NCBI GenBank assembly: GCA_008973525.1
Contig: WACJ01000350.1
Coordinates: 1 to 64,000 of the forward strand
DNA length: 64,000 nt
Origin: Stenopsyche tienmushanensis
Taxonomy: Eukaryota > Arthropoda > Insecta > Trichoptera > Stenopsychidae
Direction of reading: 5' to 3'
Shown here: piece by piece, positions 22,214-34,650 of the stretch
Layout: each line of letters starts with the position of its first letter
How positions within the stretch are numbered: the first letter of the stretch is position 1
Program-made: the position numbers and the translations under genes
The notes under the pieces: model-generated
The model's database searches: none
What the model saw: the letters and a program-made list of their open reading frames with translations, nothing else
What the model was told of the DNA's origin: nothing

Positions 22214-23399
22214 ACGTAATAAGAACTCATACAATGAAAGACACAAACATCATCCTTGTCACTTTGAAGAGTTTTGTTTGTGTATATAAACACCTGTGTA
22301 TTTAACTATTATATTTTTTAGTATTATGTTCGTTTTGTTGTGTGGGTCTCAATTAAATGAGAAAAAAAATCGGGGACGATTTTGCCTTGTTGGGTCTAAA
22401 AATGATCGATTTTTTAATATTTTTTTAATGTAAAAAGTATTAAATATAGAATATTGCTATTTAATATATTGACTAGGCGATCTTTATTGAACATAAAAAT
22501 ATTTTTTAAAGTTTGATAAAGTATGGTAGTGGGAGTGGGGGGAGCTACGTATGTCAGTGGGCGAGCAATGATATTCTTCACCACGGAAGTCTTAAGTCCT
22601 AGATTAGTGCTTTGCAGCCAAAAAATTTAACATAATTTTACATTGTATAATATTTTGTATAGCTTAGACTACAATTAAAAAAATATATTAGAAAATAAAA
22701 AAAATGTAAGCGATCGAAAAAATGTTTGTGTTTTTGCCAACATATTTTGTAGTTTTCTGTTTATTAAATAAACATTTTTGAATATTTTCAGATTATTGTA
22801 GTTTATACGATGAAGACATTTATTATACACGTGTCTGCCAAATTTCTTATAGAATACTTATCTAAAGCGTATGGGAGAACTTCTATGAGCTTAGAAAAAG
22901 TAGTTTCGAGAAAAACGCATTTAAAGTTTCTCCTCTCCTCAGCTTTGCATAGTGCAGCTTTGCTTGAAAACAACGTATTTCTTGTTCGTTCTTCAATAAT
23001 AATGTAAACGTGTTGCTACAATGTATCCATGGTTGAAATTTGATTAACTTCCATTATTAAAAGGCTTGTGACATTTGAAGGGATATCTCGTGTAAACATT
23101 ATACAGTACTGACATCTAGGCGTCACATTTGAATTATCCTGTATTATTAACATCAATTTTCGATGAATTATGGCTTGGGTAAATGATTGAGATCAAATAA
23201 ATTTGGCAAACTCTGTATGTCGCCGCACACACTGTATAAATAAATAGAGTTCAATCGAAATGCGAAAATTCATTTTGAAATGCTTCTGTCACAATTAGCA
23301 CGCTTTTATTTGATAATCTCCATTGTAGGAACAATATCCAGTATTCATTAAATCATTATGCGATTCGATTTCAGCGAACGGAAGCCAATTTCATGTAAA
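22214..23399. other. AT-rich stretch without gene
   Basis: The first part may hold further decayed transposase sequence read on the minus strand, but no motif is firm beyond 22213. The plus frame 22810-23007 (65 codons) shows no domain. Confidence 0.3.
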
Positions 23400-23890
23400 A
23401 ATTCAATCATCCGCGAAATTCAAGGCAACTCGCCATTTATCTGTAAACGAATTCCACTCTAATCCTACACACGCTGATCGTTCAACAATATAATCCGAAA
23501 ATACTTTAAACATCCAACGCCCGACAGTTAATATATTTCGCTCGCCAAAAATGTATAATAACCGTGGCGCAATAAATAGCTTCGTTTTTTGACGCAGCGT
23601 GGCGCTGCATTTCAATGATTGCGCGCCGCGTTATGAATTCTCTGCGAGACCATCAGAATTCGCGCTTAATAATTATATTCGCGCAATTAGCGCGATTCAA
23701 ACGTGCAAAGCTATTTTCGAAGTTTTATCGAGCGAATAATCGGCAATCATTAAAATGGACGACTGCAGCGGTGGTGTGGACCGGTAATCCGCCATTGTTT
23801 CAGTTCGGCACGTTTTGTTTGTTGGCAACATTGCGTCAATACAAATGGCCAACGTACGTCATGTTTGTGCATAACATACAACAAGCCTGA
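23400..23890. promoter_or_regulatory. Complex CpG-containing block, candidate enhancer
   Basis: High-complexity sequence with many CG dinucleotides (GCGCGCCGCGTTATG, CGCGCAATTAGCGCG) and several TAAT/ATTA cores. Frames of 70 (minus) and 91 codons (plus) overlap and have no domain. This texture suggests conserved regulatory DNA. The call is inference. Confidence 0.3.
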
Positions 23891-24403
23891 TTAAGCTCTG
23901 CTCCACGTACTCGTTTATGCATATCCCATGTAAATAGCAATAACGACAGACCTATCTGTGTGCACGTCTCCCGCGGGATATCTCTTTGAAGAATGATGGG
24001 CTCGAGTCTGGGAATGGAATTATTTCATTGTCTTTGCCCCAGACAAAATCACTCTACATAAACTGAAGCCCGAGGATTGATCATTCTTTTAACGTACACA
24101 AACATGATAATGGTCTGTTTAAACTAGATATTGAAGAAAAAGACTGACGTATCGTCAAAATGTTAAATGAATAATGGATGAATTTATTCTACAAAGTGTA
24201 TACAAAGTAACATAACACATCGCTCAATTAGTCTGTAATTGTAAACACGCGTTGAAACTCTCATTGTCATTTTGTAACAAAGGCATATTTCCAGTAGATT
24301 ATCAGACGTTAACGTAATTTAAAAAAATAATTCTTAATAAATTCAAGCAAATATAACTTAATTGAAATCTTGGATGAATTTTTATTTTCAAACTAGTTGG
24401 GTG
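23891..24403. other. Stretch without gene
   Basis: No recognised gene or repeat. Confidence 0.4.
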
Positions 24404-24547
24404 CAAGTCACGGAATAGGGCACGTCCCTAGACAAAGAAATCCAGTGGTGTCAGATCTGGAGACCGCGCGATCCACGGAATAGGGCATATCTCCAAGCAA
24501 AGAAATCCGGTGGTGTCAGGAGACCGTGTGAGCTACGGAATAGGGCC
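24404..24547 (-). repeat. Minisatellite derived from a Tc1/mariner-type transposase motif
   Basis: CACGGAATAGGGCA..TCC..GCAAAGAAATCC.GTGGTGTCAG occurs as two units with starts at 24411 and 24476 (65 bp apart) and the beginning of a third at 24536 (60 bp on). Read on the minus strand, each unit encodes CPIPWLARSPDLTPLDFF or a close variant, the box around the third catalytic residue of Tc1/mariner-superfamily transposases. Because 65 is not a multiple of three, the protein frame is lost from one full unit to the next. The array is therefore a DNA repeat that reuses a transposase fragment, not a gene. Confidence 0.75.
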
Positions 24548-24667
24548 GCCAAAATAATTAATTTACACGACTGAGGTGCCCACAATAAAAAGTATTCTCT
24601 TAACTCGGACCCTGGCAAACTGGTACCTATTCTAGTATTACGATTATAGATTGAAAAGTTTTGGCGA
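24548..24667. other. Spacer
   Basis: Short AT-rich spacer between the minisatellite and R2 copy 2; nothing recognised. Confidence 0.3.
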
Positions 24668-24778
24668 ATTAAAGGTGAAATTTTAGGTATTTTTTTTTAA
24701 TGTTGAAAAAAATTCTATTTTGACAACCTTGATTCTTAGCACATAGGGCCTATATGTGAAACCTAGAAAAAACCCTCT
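24668..24778 (-). repeat. Dispersed repeat R2, copy 2
   Basis: Reverse complement of the 42230-42345 copy. Shared landmarks are AGGTGAAATTTTAGGTAT, GTTGAAAAAAATTCTATTTT, GACAACCTTG and GCACATAGGGCCTATATGTG. Confidence 0.55.
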
Positions 24779-25028
24779 AGTCCCTTAAAAAAATGTGCTG
24801 GTCCGTGTGCCAAATAATTTTTACATAGAAAATATTCGCATACTCGAATATTTGACCAATTTCATATTCGTTATTCGAATAGGTGATTTTACGAATATTT
24901 GGGAAATTAGTCGAAATTTTGTGACAGTATGCGGCCCAAATAGTATTTCTCTTTTTTTTTAATTAAGTCAGGATGTCGGTTGAAAGCTTAGCTTTAATAA
25001 TTAGATACATCTTAAACCAATGTATAGG

Positions 25029-25300
25029 TTAGCTTTTCGGTTTTCGAAGCACTTCGTAAAGAGCTCTTTCTTTTTGTGATCTTAGTTTCGCTTTTTTAAA
25101 ATCTGTATTAATTTTTTTGACTTCATTTGCTCCCTTAGTAGAGCAAAGATAAGAAAGATCCTTGGCCTGCAAACAAAAACAGGTATAGGGGCAAGTCTGC
25201 GACTGCAGCGGTCTCAGAGCCGTTGGGGCGCAATCTGGACGGAGTGATTGCTTCGAGCGCATTTCGCAAATTAGCTGTAAAGTATTGTAATAATCCGATA
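25029..25300 (-). pseudogene. Duplicated gene fragment, copy 1 (BED/zinc-finger-like?)
   Basis: The minus frame 25029-25262 reads MRSKQSLRPDCAPTALRPLQ, a CFCLQAKDLSYLC stretch, then KGANEVKKINTDFKKAKLRS. The run C..C...D.S...KGANEVK.H..TD.HKK is like the finger found in hAT-related and other BED-like transposon proteins; the zinc-binding histidines are not intact. A second copy follows at 25361-25640. The assignment is tentative. Confidence 0.35.
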
Positions 25301-25360
25301 ATGAAATTTAAAGATATATCTATTATTATATGATATATCTATAAATAAATTAATTTGTTA

Positions 25361-25640
25361 GTTAGCTTTTTGGTTTTCGAAGCACTTGCACTGCAGAATT
25401 CTTTCTTTTGTGCCCTTACTTTCCACTTGGATATTCGCCTTTTTAAAATCTGTGTTAACATTTTTTTGACTTCAATTGCGATCTTACTAGAACAAAGATA
25501 AGAAAAGTCCCTAACAGAGACTTCTGGTCTGCAAACAAAGCGACCGCAGCGGTCTCAGAGCTGTTGGGGCGCAATCTGGATGAAGTGATTGCTTTGAGCG
25601 CATTTCGCGAATTTGCTGCAAAACATTGAAATAATTCGAA
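25361..25640 (-). pseudogene. Duplicated gene fragment, copy 2
   Basis: A direct repeat of 25029-25300 starting about 332 bp further on. Both share TTAGCTTTTTGGTTTTCGAA, AAAATCTGT, GAACAAAGATAAGAAA, GACCGCAGCGGTCTCAGAGC and GGGGCGCAATCTGGA. The frame corresponding to copy 1 is broken here, with VNTDFKKANIQVESKG and DFSYLCSSK in separate frames. The copies differ in many places, so the duplication is old. Confidence 0.55.
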
Positions 25641-27820
25641 TTTCTTCATCAAAATTATGGACGATATTTTTAGAGATATGTCCTTTCGAAAAATTAAATT
25701 TAAAAACATACGATTTTTTTGACGCCCCCCCGTATGACCCCTAAAGTAAGATTTTCCTATTATTGACTAAAACATACCGTTTATTATGAATTATTTGACA
25801 TAATATACAACTGCTGACATTTAAGACAGTAGTTAAAAATAAAGAATACATTTCTCTACAAACAACTCATTATGTTTTGTGGATAAATATTTGTGTAATT
25901 TTCGGAAATTTGTAAATATTAAAATCATTCCACAAGTAATCAACACATGCAAATTGAAAAAAATACAATAAAAATTGAATAGGATCCTCTGCAACATTAA
26001 AAAGGTTGGTGAACAAGTACTTCTCACTTGTATTACTCTGAGAATTAATACTAGGCAGATAACGCCACTGATAGACAATAAATAATATGAAGGAATAAAA
26101 ATTATGTGTTTTAGTGATGGTTTAATTCCACTTTTACGTTTATGAATTACGTCGACAATCAGTGCGACTGCTGTGTCCATCAAAGCGTTAATGATGGTTT
26201 CGAGGTAGAAAACGAATTCAAGAAACCCATTTGTCTTTTAATTAAGATTGTTGCATAATATCCACTTTTCATTGCAAGTTACAATTCATCGCACAAATAA
26301 CTAAAAAAGAAAGGCAATACATTCAATTCTGTTAAGTTTTTAGTTTCAATGAATAATGGTTGTTTCCTGAACCTTTTTTTTGTTTACTGTTTACTGAATT
26401 GCAAATGAGAAATAATCAAATTTTGAACTATACGACTTTTAATGTAGAGGTCAATTATAATAAGATTCTTATAGATTTATAAATAACACTACTTGTTTTT
26501 GAAAAGTGATGGTATAATAGGTTAGACTGAAGTTTTATTATAAAAGTTCGGGTTTTAATCCAGATTACGGATTTTCTATCACCATATCAATAGATTTAGA
26601 TGATCGAAAGTATTAGTAAATCTGATTGACAAATGTTTTTTATCTAATCTTTAATGGAAATGAAAAACCACTACTAGTAAAAATATTTTTCTAGAAAATT
26701 CTCATGTGGAGATTAGGGTTTCATTTAAGGTTATCTTGTAAAATACTATTTTCAGTATTGTAATTGTATTTAAATATTGTCCTAAATTTAATTCAGAAAA
26801 TGAGAAACACTCACAAATACGAATTGTTTAACCAAGTAGTATAATAATATATTAAAGAGGCGTATGCTAGAAGCTTATACAAATAGAGCATGAAATATTG
26901 AAGCAATAAAAAAGAGAGTTGAAGAACAACGACGAGGCGTCTCTCGCCATTATGAAAGAACTATTATTTATCACGGCCAGTCGGAGGACCAGAAAACATT
27001 TCCAAACAATTGTACATTAATTAATCTCGAGTGCCTAGTTTTTTTTGATGGCGCTAAAATTATAAGATGCCATTCATTTTTATTACGGAGGGACTATAAT
27101 TAAGTTATCAAGACAATAAAATATGAAGAAAGCTGGAAGACAGTTATGCTAAAAGTTGTGCTTTTGTGTGGATGGTGTTAATATGAAAGAAAGACCACAC
27201 AATAGTAGTTTGAAATTCAATAACGAGAAGGAAGACAAATGTATTTATGTAATAATATGTTTCTTTGATAATTCACTATATATATAGCTAATGTACACTA
27301 ACTATTCATAGATAATTCTTCTTAAAAAATAAATGTTACAAATCTTGATAATTTTTCAAGTGGCTATTAAATAATGAGACTGGTGATGTAACTTACATTA
27401 AATGAAATTATCTAAAGTATTAAATGATAAATAGTCTATTTTATTGTCCATCAAAAAGAAAAGACAATAGATCGAAGTAAAGATGAAACAATCAAATTCA
27501 CAAGAAACACGTATATTTTTTAAGGCCATAGCCTTAATCTTATGGCCGCAATTGTGTATCGTATATTAGAAGGGCTGAACCGTTGAACGTTGAATCAATT
27601 TATTTTCTCTAAACATGAAAGTAACAATATAGAAATAAATTCGAAACTCTGAAGGGCGAAGCCATGCAGCAAAAGCTTTCATGTACATGATTTTTTTTCT
27701 ATAAGGTCGAAAATCATAGTGTTTTTCTTTATGGCCTATAAATAGTCGATTTAGGCGGGCCTATCCTGTAAAATAATAGCGAATTTCCGCACATCACAGC
27801 GAAACACGGCCCTAATGTTG
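25641..27820. other. AT-rich stretch with a hydrophobic minus frame
   Basis: The minus frame 25833-26183 (116 codons) has two hydrophobic stretches but lies in T-rich DNA where such frames arise easily. No receptor or transporter motif is visible. The remainder holds no recognised gene or repeat. Confidence 0.35.
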
Positions 27821-28150
27821 CGATTATTGATATTCTCCGTAGGCATTAGCCTTAAACGTATCAAAATGGCGGGATAAAAAGACGTGTTAGTTTTCCCTCA
27901 ACATGAGGTAGATATAAAGTAAACGAGGCTAATATGTTAGTTTCCAAGGGTCAAAGGTTCTGCGCGGAAGGAAGGGACGACGATCTGTTTTACCTTGAAC
28001 CCAGGATCCCATCGTTCATCATTACACCGGGATAACAATACACGGGCCCTGACATCATCCTGATATCACCTATATATTTTTGAAGCCCTCTATATCATCT
28101 CCCGGGAACGTACTTGCGGGATGCGGTATAATAATCGCTTCCTCAATATA
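27821..28150. promoter_or_regulatory. GC-richer block with a DR1-like site
   Basis: Less AT-rich than its flanks. It contains GGGTCAAAGGTTC at 27948-27960, which agrees at 10 of 13 positions with AGGTCAAAGGTCA, the DR1 element bound by HNF4/USP-type nuclear receptors. No gene is visible nearby, so any role is inference. Confidence 0.25.
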
Positions 28151-29639
28151 GGAAATTAAATTTCTTTCACCCTGCAAGTGATGTATGTTGTATCAATTTT
28201 TCACGCTTATCTGTATTATGGAGTATATTATTTCATCGCATGAATTTATGACGATATAGTCTAGGGTTTTTTCAGCCATAAGGAAAGCGAGGATTGAAAC
28301 ATACCTTTTTTTAAATGGCAAACTTGGCAACGGTTTGATGTATGGTATGTTTTGTGGTGACTGTTGTGGTGCGATATGAAAGTGACGGCAACACACCGAG
28401 CCGCCTTTATTCTTCCTGTTATCTCTATCAACTTAAAAAAAAAACAAAATAAGTTTCCTGTGATTCCACTAGGGTGGTTTGTGCAAAAAAATTCTAAAAG
28501 GCACCCCATGGCCCCGAGCCTTACCAACTTTTCCCATTAAATAAGAGATACATGTTTCTTTTTTTATCTTCTCACTGTAAGTGGTGTCAAAAGAGTGTAC
28601 GAAAATTTTATACTCTATATTTGTATCATTGTATAATATGAATTTAAAATATCCTGGAATTATTTTTTGTGAGACTTCGTTGTGATGTTTTTCAGGCGAA
28701 ACACTTCCTAGCAAATTTTCTAAATATGCATTTATTACTATCTATATTTTAATATTTAATAACAAATATAAACATATTTTAATTGATCGATTTGCTTGGA
28801 TTTTACGTTAGAAAAAGATTTTTCTACAAATATTTTAAAGTTATTTAACTCTTTGAATGCTTTAATAAAATTGCTTATAACTGCGAAGAAATGCTTTATT
28901 TCTAAATTGAATTACACATATTTTCTTATGAAAGCTATGGTGAATCACATAAATTTAAATTAAGAAATTCAAGAATAAATTGCAAAAGAAAGATATATCT
29001 ATTTTGAAGCATTTTAAAAATCTCGCCAGTAAATTAGGTATATGTTTAGAGGCATAAAAATAGATTATATACTCGTATTTGTATTAACAATAATGGCAAT
29101 TGGGGTTGTCTATAAGGAAAAAAGATATCAATAAAGCCTTTGAATGATCAGCTGAGCTTAAAAGGCTCGCTTTTATAGACTCTACAACAAATTTTTGGTT
29201 AAAATGTAGTTTGAAGATGTGGAACTAAGAGGAATTATGTATTGCAAAGCTCTTAATCTATGTCGCCCCGTTGTTACTCACGCTGGTTAATATCCTGCTA
29301 GCAAACATCTGACAGCATGCAAGCATCGCGAATGTACACACTAAAACATCTTGATATAATAAGAGCTTTTAGGTCAAAAATTAGTTGCATGTATAAGAAC
29401 ACGTTGAAGCTAAAATAGTTGCAAGGAAAAAATTGTAAGAAGCCCTAATACAAGTAGTCCGTGGAATATATGGGGATAAGAAATTGGGGCTAAAAGTTCA
29501 ACCCAAAGGTCATTTAGGGGTAACAGAATTCTACATGCAGGGATAAATATTCAAGCTTTTAATAAATTACATATCTAGGGCTAACTGAATACATTCGAAT
29601 AACTTAGAATTTTCCTGAAACTGAACAGAAAATCAGAGT
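28151..29639. other. AT-rich stretch without gene
   Basis: The overlapping minus frames 28193-28714 have no domain. Nothing else recognised. Confidence 0.4.
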
Positions 29640-30080
29640 GGGAAAACGCTATTCACTGAGTTAGTTTTGATGACCCAGCTCACCTGGCATGCTCGCGACT
29701 TTTACCCTCACCCCAACCTCCTTAGTTATGATCATCCCCTCGGCGAAGATTGGAGAACAGTTACATCAACGTTTTCAATAAAACGCCACTTCTCGGAAAG
29801 TCCTTTTCGTGCCACTTTGTGAGTAAAAATATTGAATCGCTCGTTCGTGGCTCCTTTACTCTAATTTGCACAGAAATGAGCTAAAACAAAGACCTGGCTG
29901 AGGTAAAACAAATTGACTCGGAATTTCTCGACTCTGTCAAATATTTAGAAAGTTTTCAACTTAAAGCAACCGCCGCGAACCGACATAATACATCCAAGAA
30001 GCTCGAGAATGGATTACATCAAAAAGTCATTGTTTTTATCAAACGGTTCATACAATCCGAACGATAGGGTCCGACGCTCG
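29640..30080. promoter_or_regulatory. Complex, less AT-rich block
   Basis: Sequence texture changes here (CACCTGGCATGCTCGCGACT, CCCCTCGGCGAAG, CCGCCGCGAACCGAC). There is no open frame of note. Candidate conserved non-coding DNA; unproven. Confidence 0.25.
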
Positions 30081-31859
30081 ACTGGAAGCAGTGTTTGAAT
30101 AATTTTGTGATTTACGATTGTTTTCTATAAAATATTAAATGTATTTAACTGGCGGTCTTTGTATTTAATGAAAGAATGGCAAATATTTAAAGATAAATAT
30201 TCGACTCAAACTTGAATGATATTTGGCATAATTGACAAGTATTCCTTAGTCAGAAACTTTTTTAATGTTAATCATATTTTTGAAAGATCAAAACTATCGG
30301 AGTAATAAATGTAGTTTTCACGTTTTGAACGAACAACGAAATTTAAGACAGTTAATATTTTTATCCTTGATGCAAATAGATCGTTATAACCGAGTTAAAT
30401 CAGTGGTTTCAATATTAAAACTAAATAAATTGAATAAAAATCATGAAATCATAACACCATAAAACAAATCAATGAATCGGATGAACATTTCTATACAATC
30501 GGAGCTCCATATTCCAACAGGTATTTTAATATTTTACTAACAAAGAATATAAATATTATTTCCAAGGCCATTTCAAAATATCAATTAAACTAATATATGC
30601 TTTATTTCATATTCAGAATTGATATAAGAATAGTACGGAAATATTTTTCAGGAGGATGCGATCATCGATTGTTGCCTCACATCATTACCACCGATCCGGA
30701 TATGGCAAATTCTTCTCGCGCGTGTCTTGAATTCGAAATAAATCTCTTTTCAGTTTTGAAGGTCATTCAGTTGATGCTGAAATCCCGCAGATGATCTGCT
30801 GAATCGACTTCATTCAGCCAGTTGAAGAATAGTTCAGTGTCTAGAGCGACTCACCTGGATGAATATTGAGCCAATACGCTGAGAGCACTTTTGACACAAA
30901 TCCTCTCTATTCCCCAAAAAGTATACCATGAATAAAATATCATCCCTGTATTGAAATGCATTCAAGTGTGATCCTTTTGCGATACGAATATACTGAGCGA
31001 GTCCTTTATATAGCACGAAAACCATTTTAAAATGTTCCATTTAAATTATATTGATTGAGAAAGATTTGTTATTGTTGCTCATTCATAGATCTTCTTCTGC
31101 TTAAAACTCTTATTGAAATAGTTAAAATTAAACTTTTAGACTTACTAAAAGTGAGGTTACATTGAAAATGGATATTGACACTCATACTAGACATCTTGTG
31201 GGAACGACGTCTGAAGAATGTGCCGGAGCATCGGTAAAAATTTAATTGTGTCAACTGTTTTCTATGTTGATAAAAAACTTTTGCAGCTGGAATTCAAGCA
31301 ATAGACGAATATCGTTGCAGAAAATACTTAAAATCGCATAGTAATCTTATTAGAGACCATCAAAGAGAAAAGCTCACAAAAGGCGTAATGCTCACAAATG
31401 CACAAAGTTTAGGCTGTATCAATGAGAGTTCCAACAATTAAACCAACTACTGTACAATCCAAAGACGCTATCGCTGATTATTTTCTACATTAATAATCTT
31501 AAAGTGGAATCACTTTTTGAACGACGAAGAAATAGAGAATACACTGATGTCCTGGTTTGAAAAAAAATAAATTATTTTCGAAAATATGTATTGGATGACA
31601 CTCATATGCGGTGGAAAGGTCTGTTTTAAGTTAAAAAGCAAGGATAACAGCGAAATTAATTTTGATCTTCGTCTTCGCCGCTTCATTGTGCGATTTCTAT
31701 TATTGATCGACGGAAACATTGCAAATAATATTTTTATACGGGCATAAAGTCCCGAATGAAAAATCAGCGTGCATATTCTTCCTAGGAAAATATATTTTCG
31801 CACGAATACGTAAACACAAAGGGAGGTATATGGAATTTTGAATTGATACTTAGGAATTT
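30081..31859. other. AT-rich stretch without gene
   Basis: Several frames of 61-97 codons on both strands, none with a known motif. Confidence 0.4.
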
Positions 31860-32270
31860 AAATGTTCGCGGTGTTGATTCAATTTGGGCCAGAGTGCCGC
31901 GGAGGACTCCGCATAAAAAGCCTCCGTTTACTTTTCCGAAAGAATTTTCCTATGTGCTCAATTGGTATTTCATTCAGGATGTTATTCAAGTTTGATAACT
32001 TCGTTCCATTTATTTTCCTCTCGCGCCTGAAAAAAGGAATACTTCCCGGAAGTATGACTTTTTTCACAAGTCCGAAATCAAGCCGAATGCTAAAAAGAAA
32101 GTTTTGCGCATAGTGCCGCGAGTTGAGGGAGCTCTTTAAATGAAGATGTTTTCGACGAAGAACTTCAACATAGTTATGCGACTTCCACGTGTCGAAAAAT
32201 CTTATCAAATTATGCGAAAAAGCCCTGAGAACACACTTAGGATTTAATTTTTTATATTCCCTGGGCACAC
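31860..32270. promoter_or_regulatory. Complex block with overlapping frames on both strands
   Basis: The minus frame 31879-32268 (129 codons) and the plus frame 31862-32113 (83 codons) cover the same DNA, which is less AT-rich than the flanks. Neither has a recognised domain. Simultaneous openness on both strands points to low stop density from base composition rather than two genes. Confidence 0.25.
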
Positions 32271-34080
32271 TTCAGCATAAAAAATTGAGCATAATATGTA
32301 TCCAGATTTAACCTGGTTTCTGGGTGACGATTATTAAAGTTGGGCAGGACCTAATAATCTTATCTAAATCAATCTTTATCTCATAAAAAAATATTTTATG
32401 AAGATCTTCCTTGAACTTTACCATATGATATAATGATGCTTTATTAACAAACTCAAATCTCATTGTGTGAAGTCGATAATTTTAATATTTTTCTTTAAGA
32501 TTATTGCCATTCATTCATATTTGTATACAATTTCAAAGATCTCTTCATTTTTATATTTTCTTTTAATTGAAAATTCATTTTGTGGATGAAATAGCATTAT
32601 TCTTCGCAGAACACACCCACAAACGTTTTTTTCATGCGTCGATTCGTGCGGCACTTTTATCCCTCGATTTTAGCAAGTTCTATCATCAATTTTAAATCAG
32701 CATATTTTGACTCACTTTGAGTATCGATTTTCATGTTCAAATCCTATCTAAATTGTCGTTTATCACTCGCGAACGAAAATAAAATTAAGTTTCAATAAAA
32801 AAAAATACATGAAAGTGATTCATCTTCTCATCCAAACAAGATCAGATTTTTATGATATAAATATCCGATAAAAAAGCACGTTAGTGTCGAAATACTGGGT
32901 AGGCCTCAGAAAACATTTATAATGTCAGATCAGCTTGTTAAAATGATACCCGTCAAAGTTTCCCCAGCAAATGTAAATTCGCCACCCCTAAAGAATAATA
33001 TATCTGTCTGCCATGCTCCTCATCCTCTTGCAGCGCACTTTTAAAAGAAAATGAAAGTTTTTCTTTGGGAGGCATCCTGGAAAATGTTGCTTTCGAGCCC
33101 AAGAAGCTGAGTGAAAAGTATGTTATGGGAAACTCGCGAAATTTCATACCTCGTAATAAAATGCGCCAGTTTATATAGACATTAAGGACACTTTTTCGGC
33201 TAATGAAAAATATTATTTGCGCTCCAGAGGCACTTCCGCATTGAAATATTGAAAGAATATTTAGGAGCACTAAATGATACATATTTGGACATTGTGACTT
33301 AATGTGAATTTAATACATATTTTACTGCTATTTTTATATCTTAAAATACGAGTTCAAGTATGCCAATTTAGAAGAGTTTGATGAAAAAATTCTTCAATTT
33401 ATCTATAAGACAAAACTGATTTGCTAGGAATAAATGTTAATATTTTTACGCGATAATGAAATACTTAGCGTAAAATGATTTTCAAAATCTGAACAAAAAA
33501 AAAATAATAATAACTGAGTTAACTGTCTGTTCGTTTGTTGATCTGTTATCTATATATTTATACAAGTTTTGATCTATCCAAACGAAGTTTTATATAAGGA
33601 TATTTTTTAATGATAAAAATATTATGTAAATGATATTAACCCTTAGATAAAAATATGCATTATATCGAATGTTATCCATATTTAAAAAAAAATGCTAGTT
33701 GCATTTTAAGACATTGAAGAATATGTAGTCATCTTTCTAATCATTTCATCTTCCCCTTATTTGGATCAAATTTTGTATATAATATTTTATTTTTTAATCT
33801 GTTAAGAAAGAAAGTTTCCCTCTTTCTAATATCCAACTTCTAGCTTCTTAAAATACTTTAATGCAAATTTATATTAAATTATGTTTTGGTTTTATGGATA
33901 TTTTTACATCATTGTAGAGCAATTTACACAATTTTACAACGTTATAAACTCTTAAACCCTTAGCGTTTTATAGGCATAAGGCTCAATGTTACATCGAGAC
34001 TGTTGAAGTGCTTGTACATCACCAAGTCTTATCTAATCAAATTGGTTATTTGAATTTGTAGGTGGAACGATTTGCGTGAA
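32271..34080. other. Mostly AT-rich stretch with one 109-codon minus frame
   Basis: The minus frame 32953-33282 starts with a true ATG and a hydrophobic run (MYHLVLLNILSIF) that could pass for a signal peptide. The rest (PPKEKLSFSFKSALQEDEE) matches nothing I know. No splice or promoter evidence. The remainder is AT-rich and featureless. Confidence 0.25.
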
Positions 34081-34650
34081 TACCAAAAAAGGATTACCTA
34101 ATGTTCATTTGCGACCCCCGGAGGACCCTACTCGGTATTTGATCGACTTTCATTAACACATGTGATATCCGCCCACCATAGTAATGTGGGAAACAAAAAT
34201 ACTTAGGTACCCCTTAATTCACTTACCCCGTTGACGAAGACGACGATACCTTTGGGAACCCCTCCGGGTCCAATAAAGGGATTTTAAGGGGTGGGCGACC
34301 GAAACCCGAAACTGTACGACACACCTGACATTATATTCGTGTGATGTTTGGCCACTTCCCGGTTCGAGTTCATTTTTATTCCGCCCATTACAGTTACATG
34401 GCTGAGCGAACAGTTTACACGGATCATTAAATACGTGGGAATAGTTGGTGGTATATTCACATTATTTTTTTTGGTTGCTATACGCCATATTTGTTGATTC
34501 GCTTAAGCAATTGGATGGATATTTGAGTGGCGTTGCTAAATTTGATGAGGCAACGCGTTTTGATACCCGTGAGACGGGCAAATATCGATTACTGGTAATC
34601 CTCGGGAGGAACTTTTTTCTAATTGGATCCCCAAACTAAAACTCGGCGGG
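34081..34650. promoter_or_regulatory. GC-richer block, candidate regulatory DNA
   Basis: Distinctly less AT-rich, with GCGACCCCCGGAGGACC, GAACCCCTCCGGGTCC and AAGGGGTGGGCGACCG. Its longest frame (34445-34639 plus) has no domain. Probably conserved non-coding DNA, by composition only. Confidence 0.25.

Noticed and set aside
25833..26183. Two-segment membrane protein
   Set aside because: Hydrophobic frames arise readily in T-rich DNA; no receptor or transporter signature is present.
31879..32268. 129-codon minus frame as a gene
   Set aside because: A plus frame is open over the same DNA, and neither has a domain.
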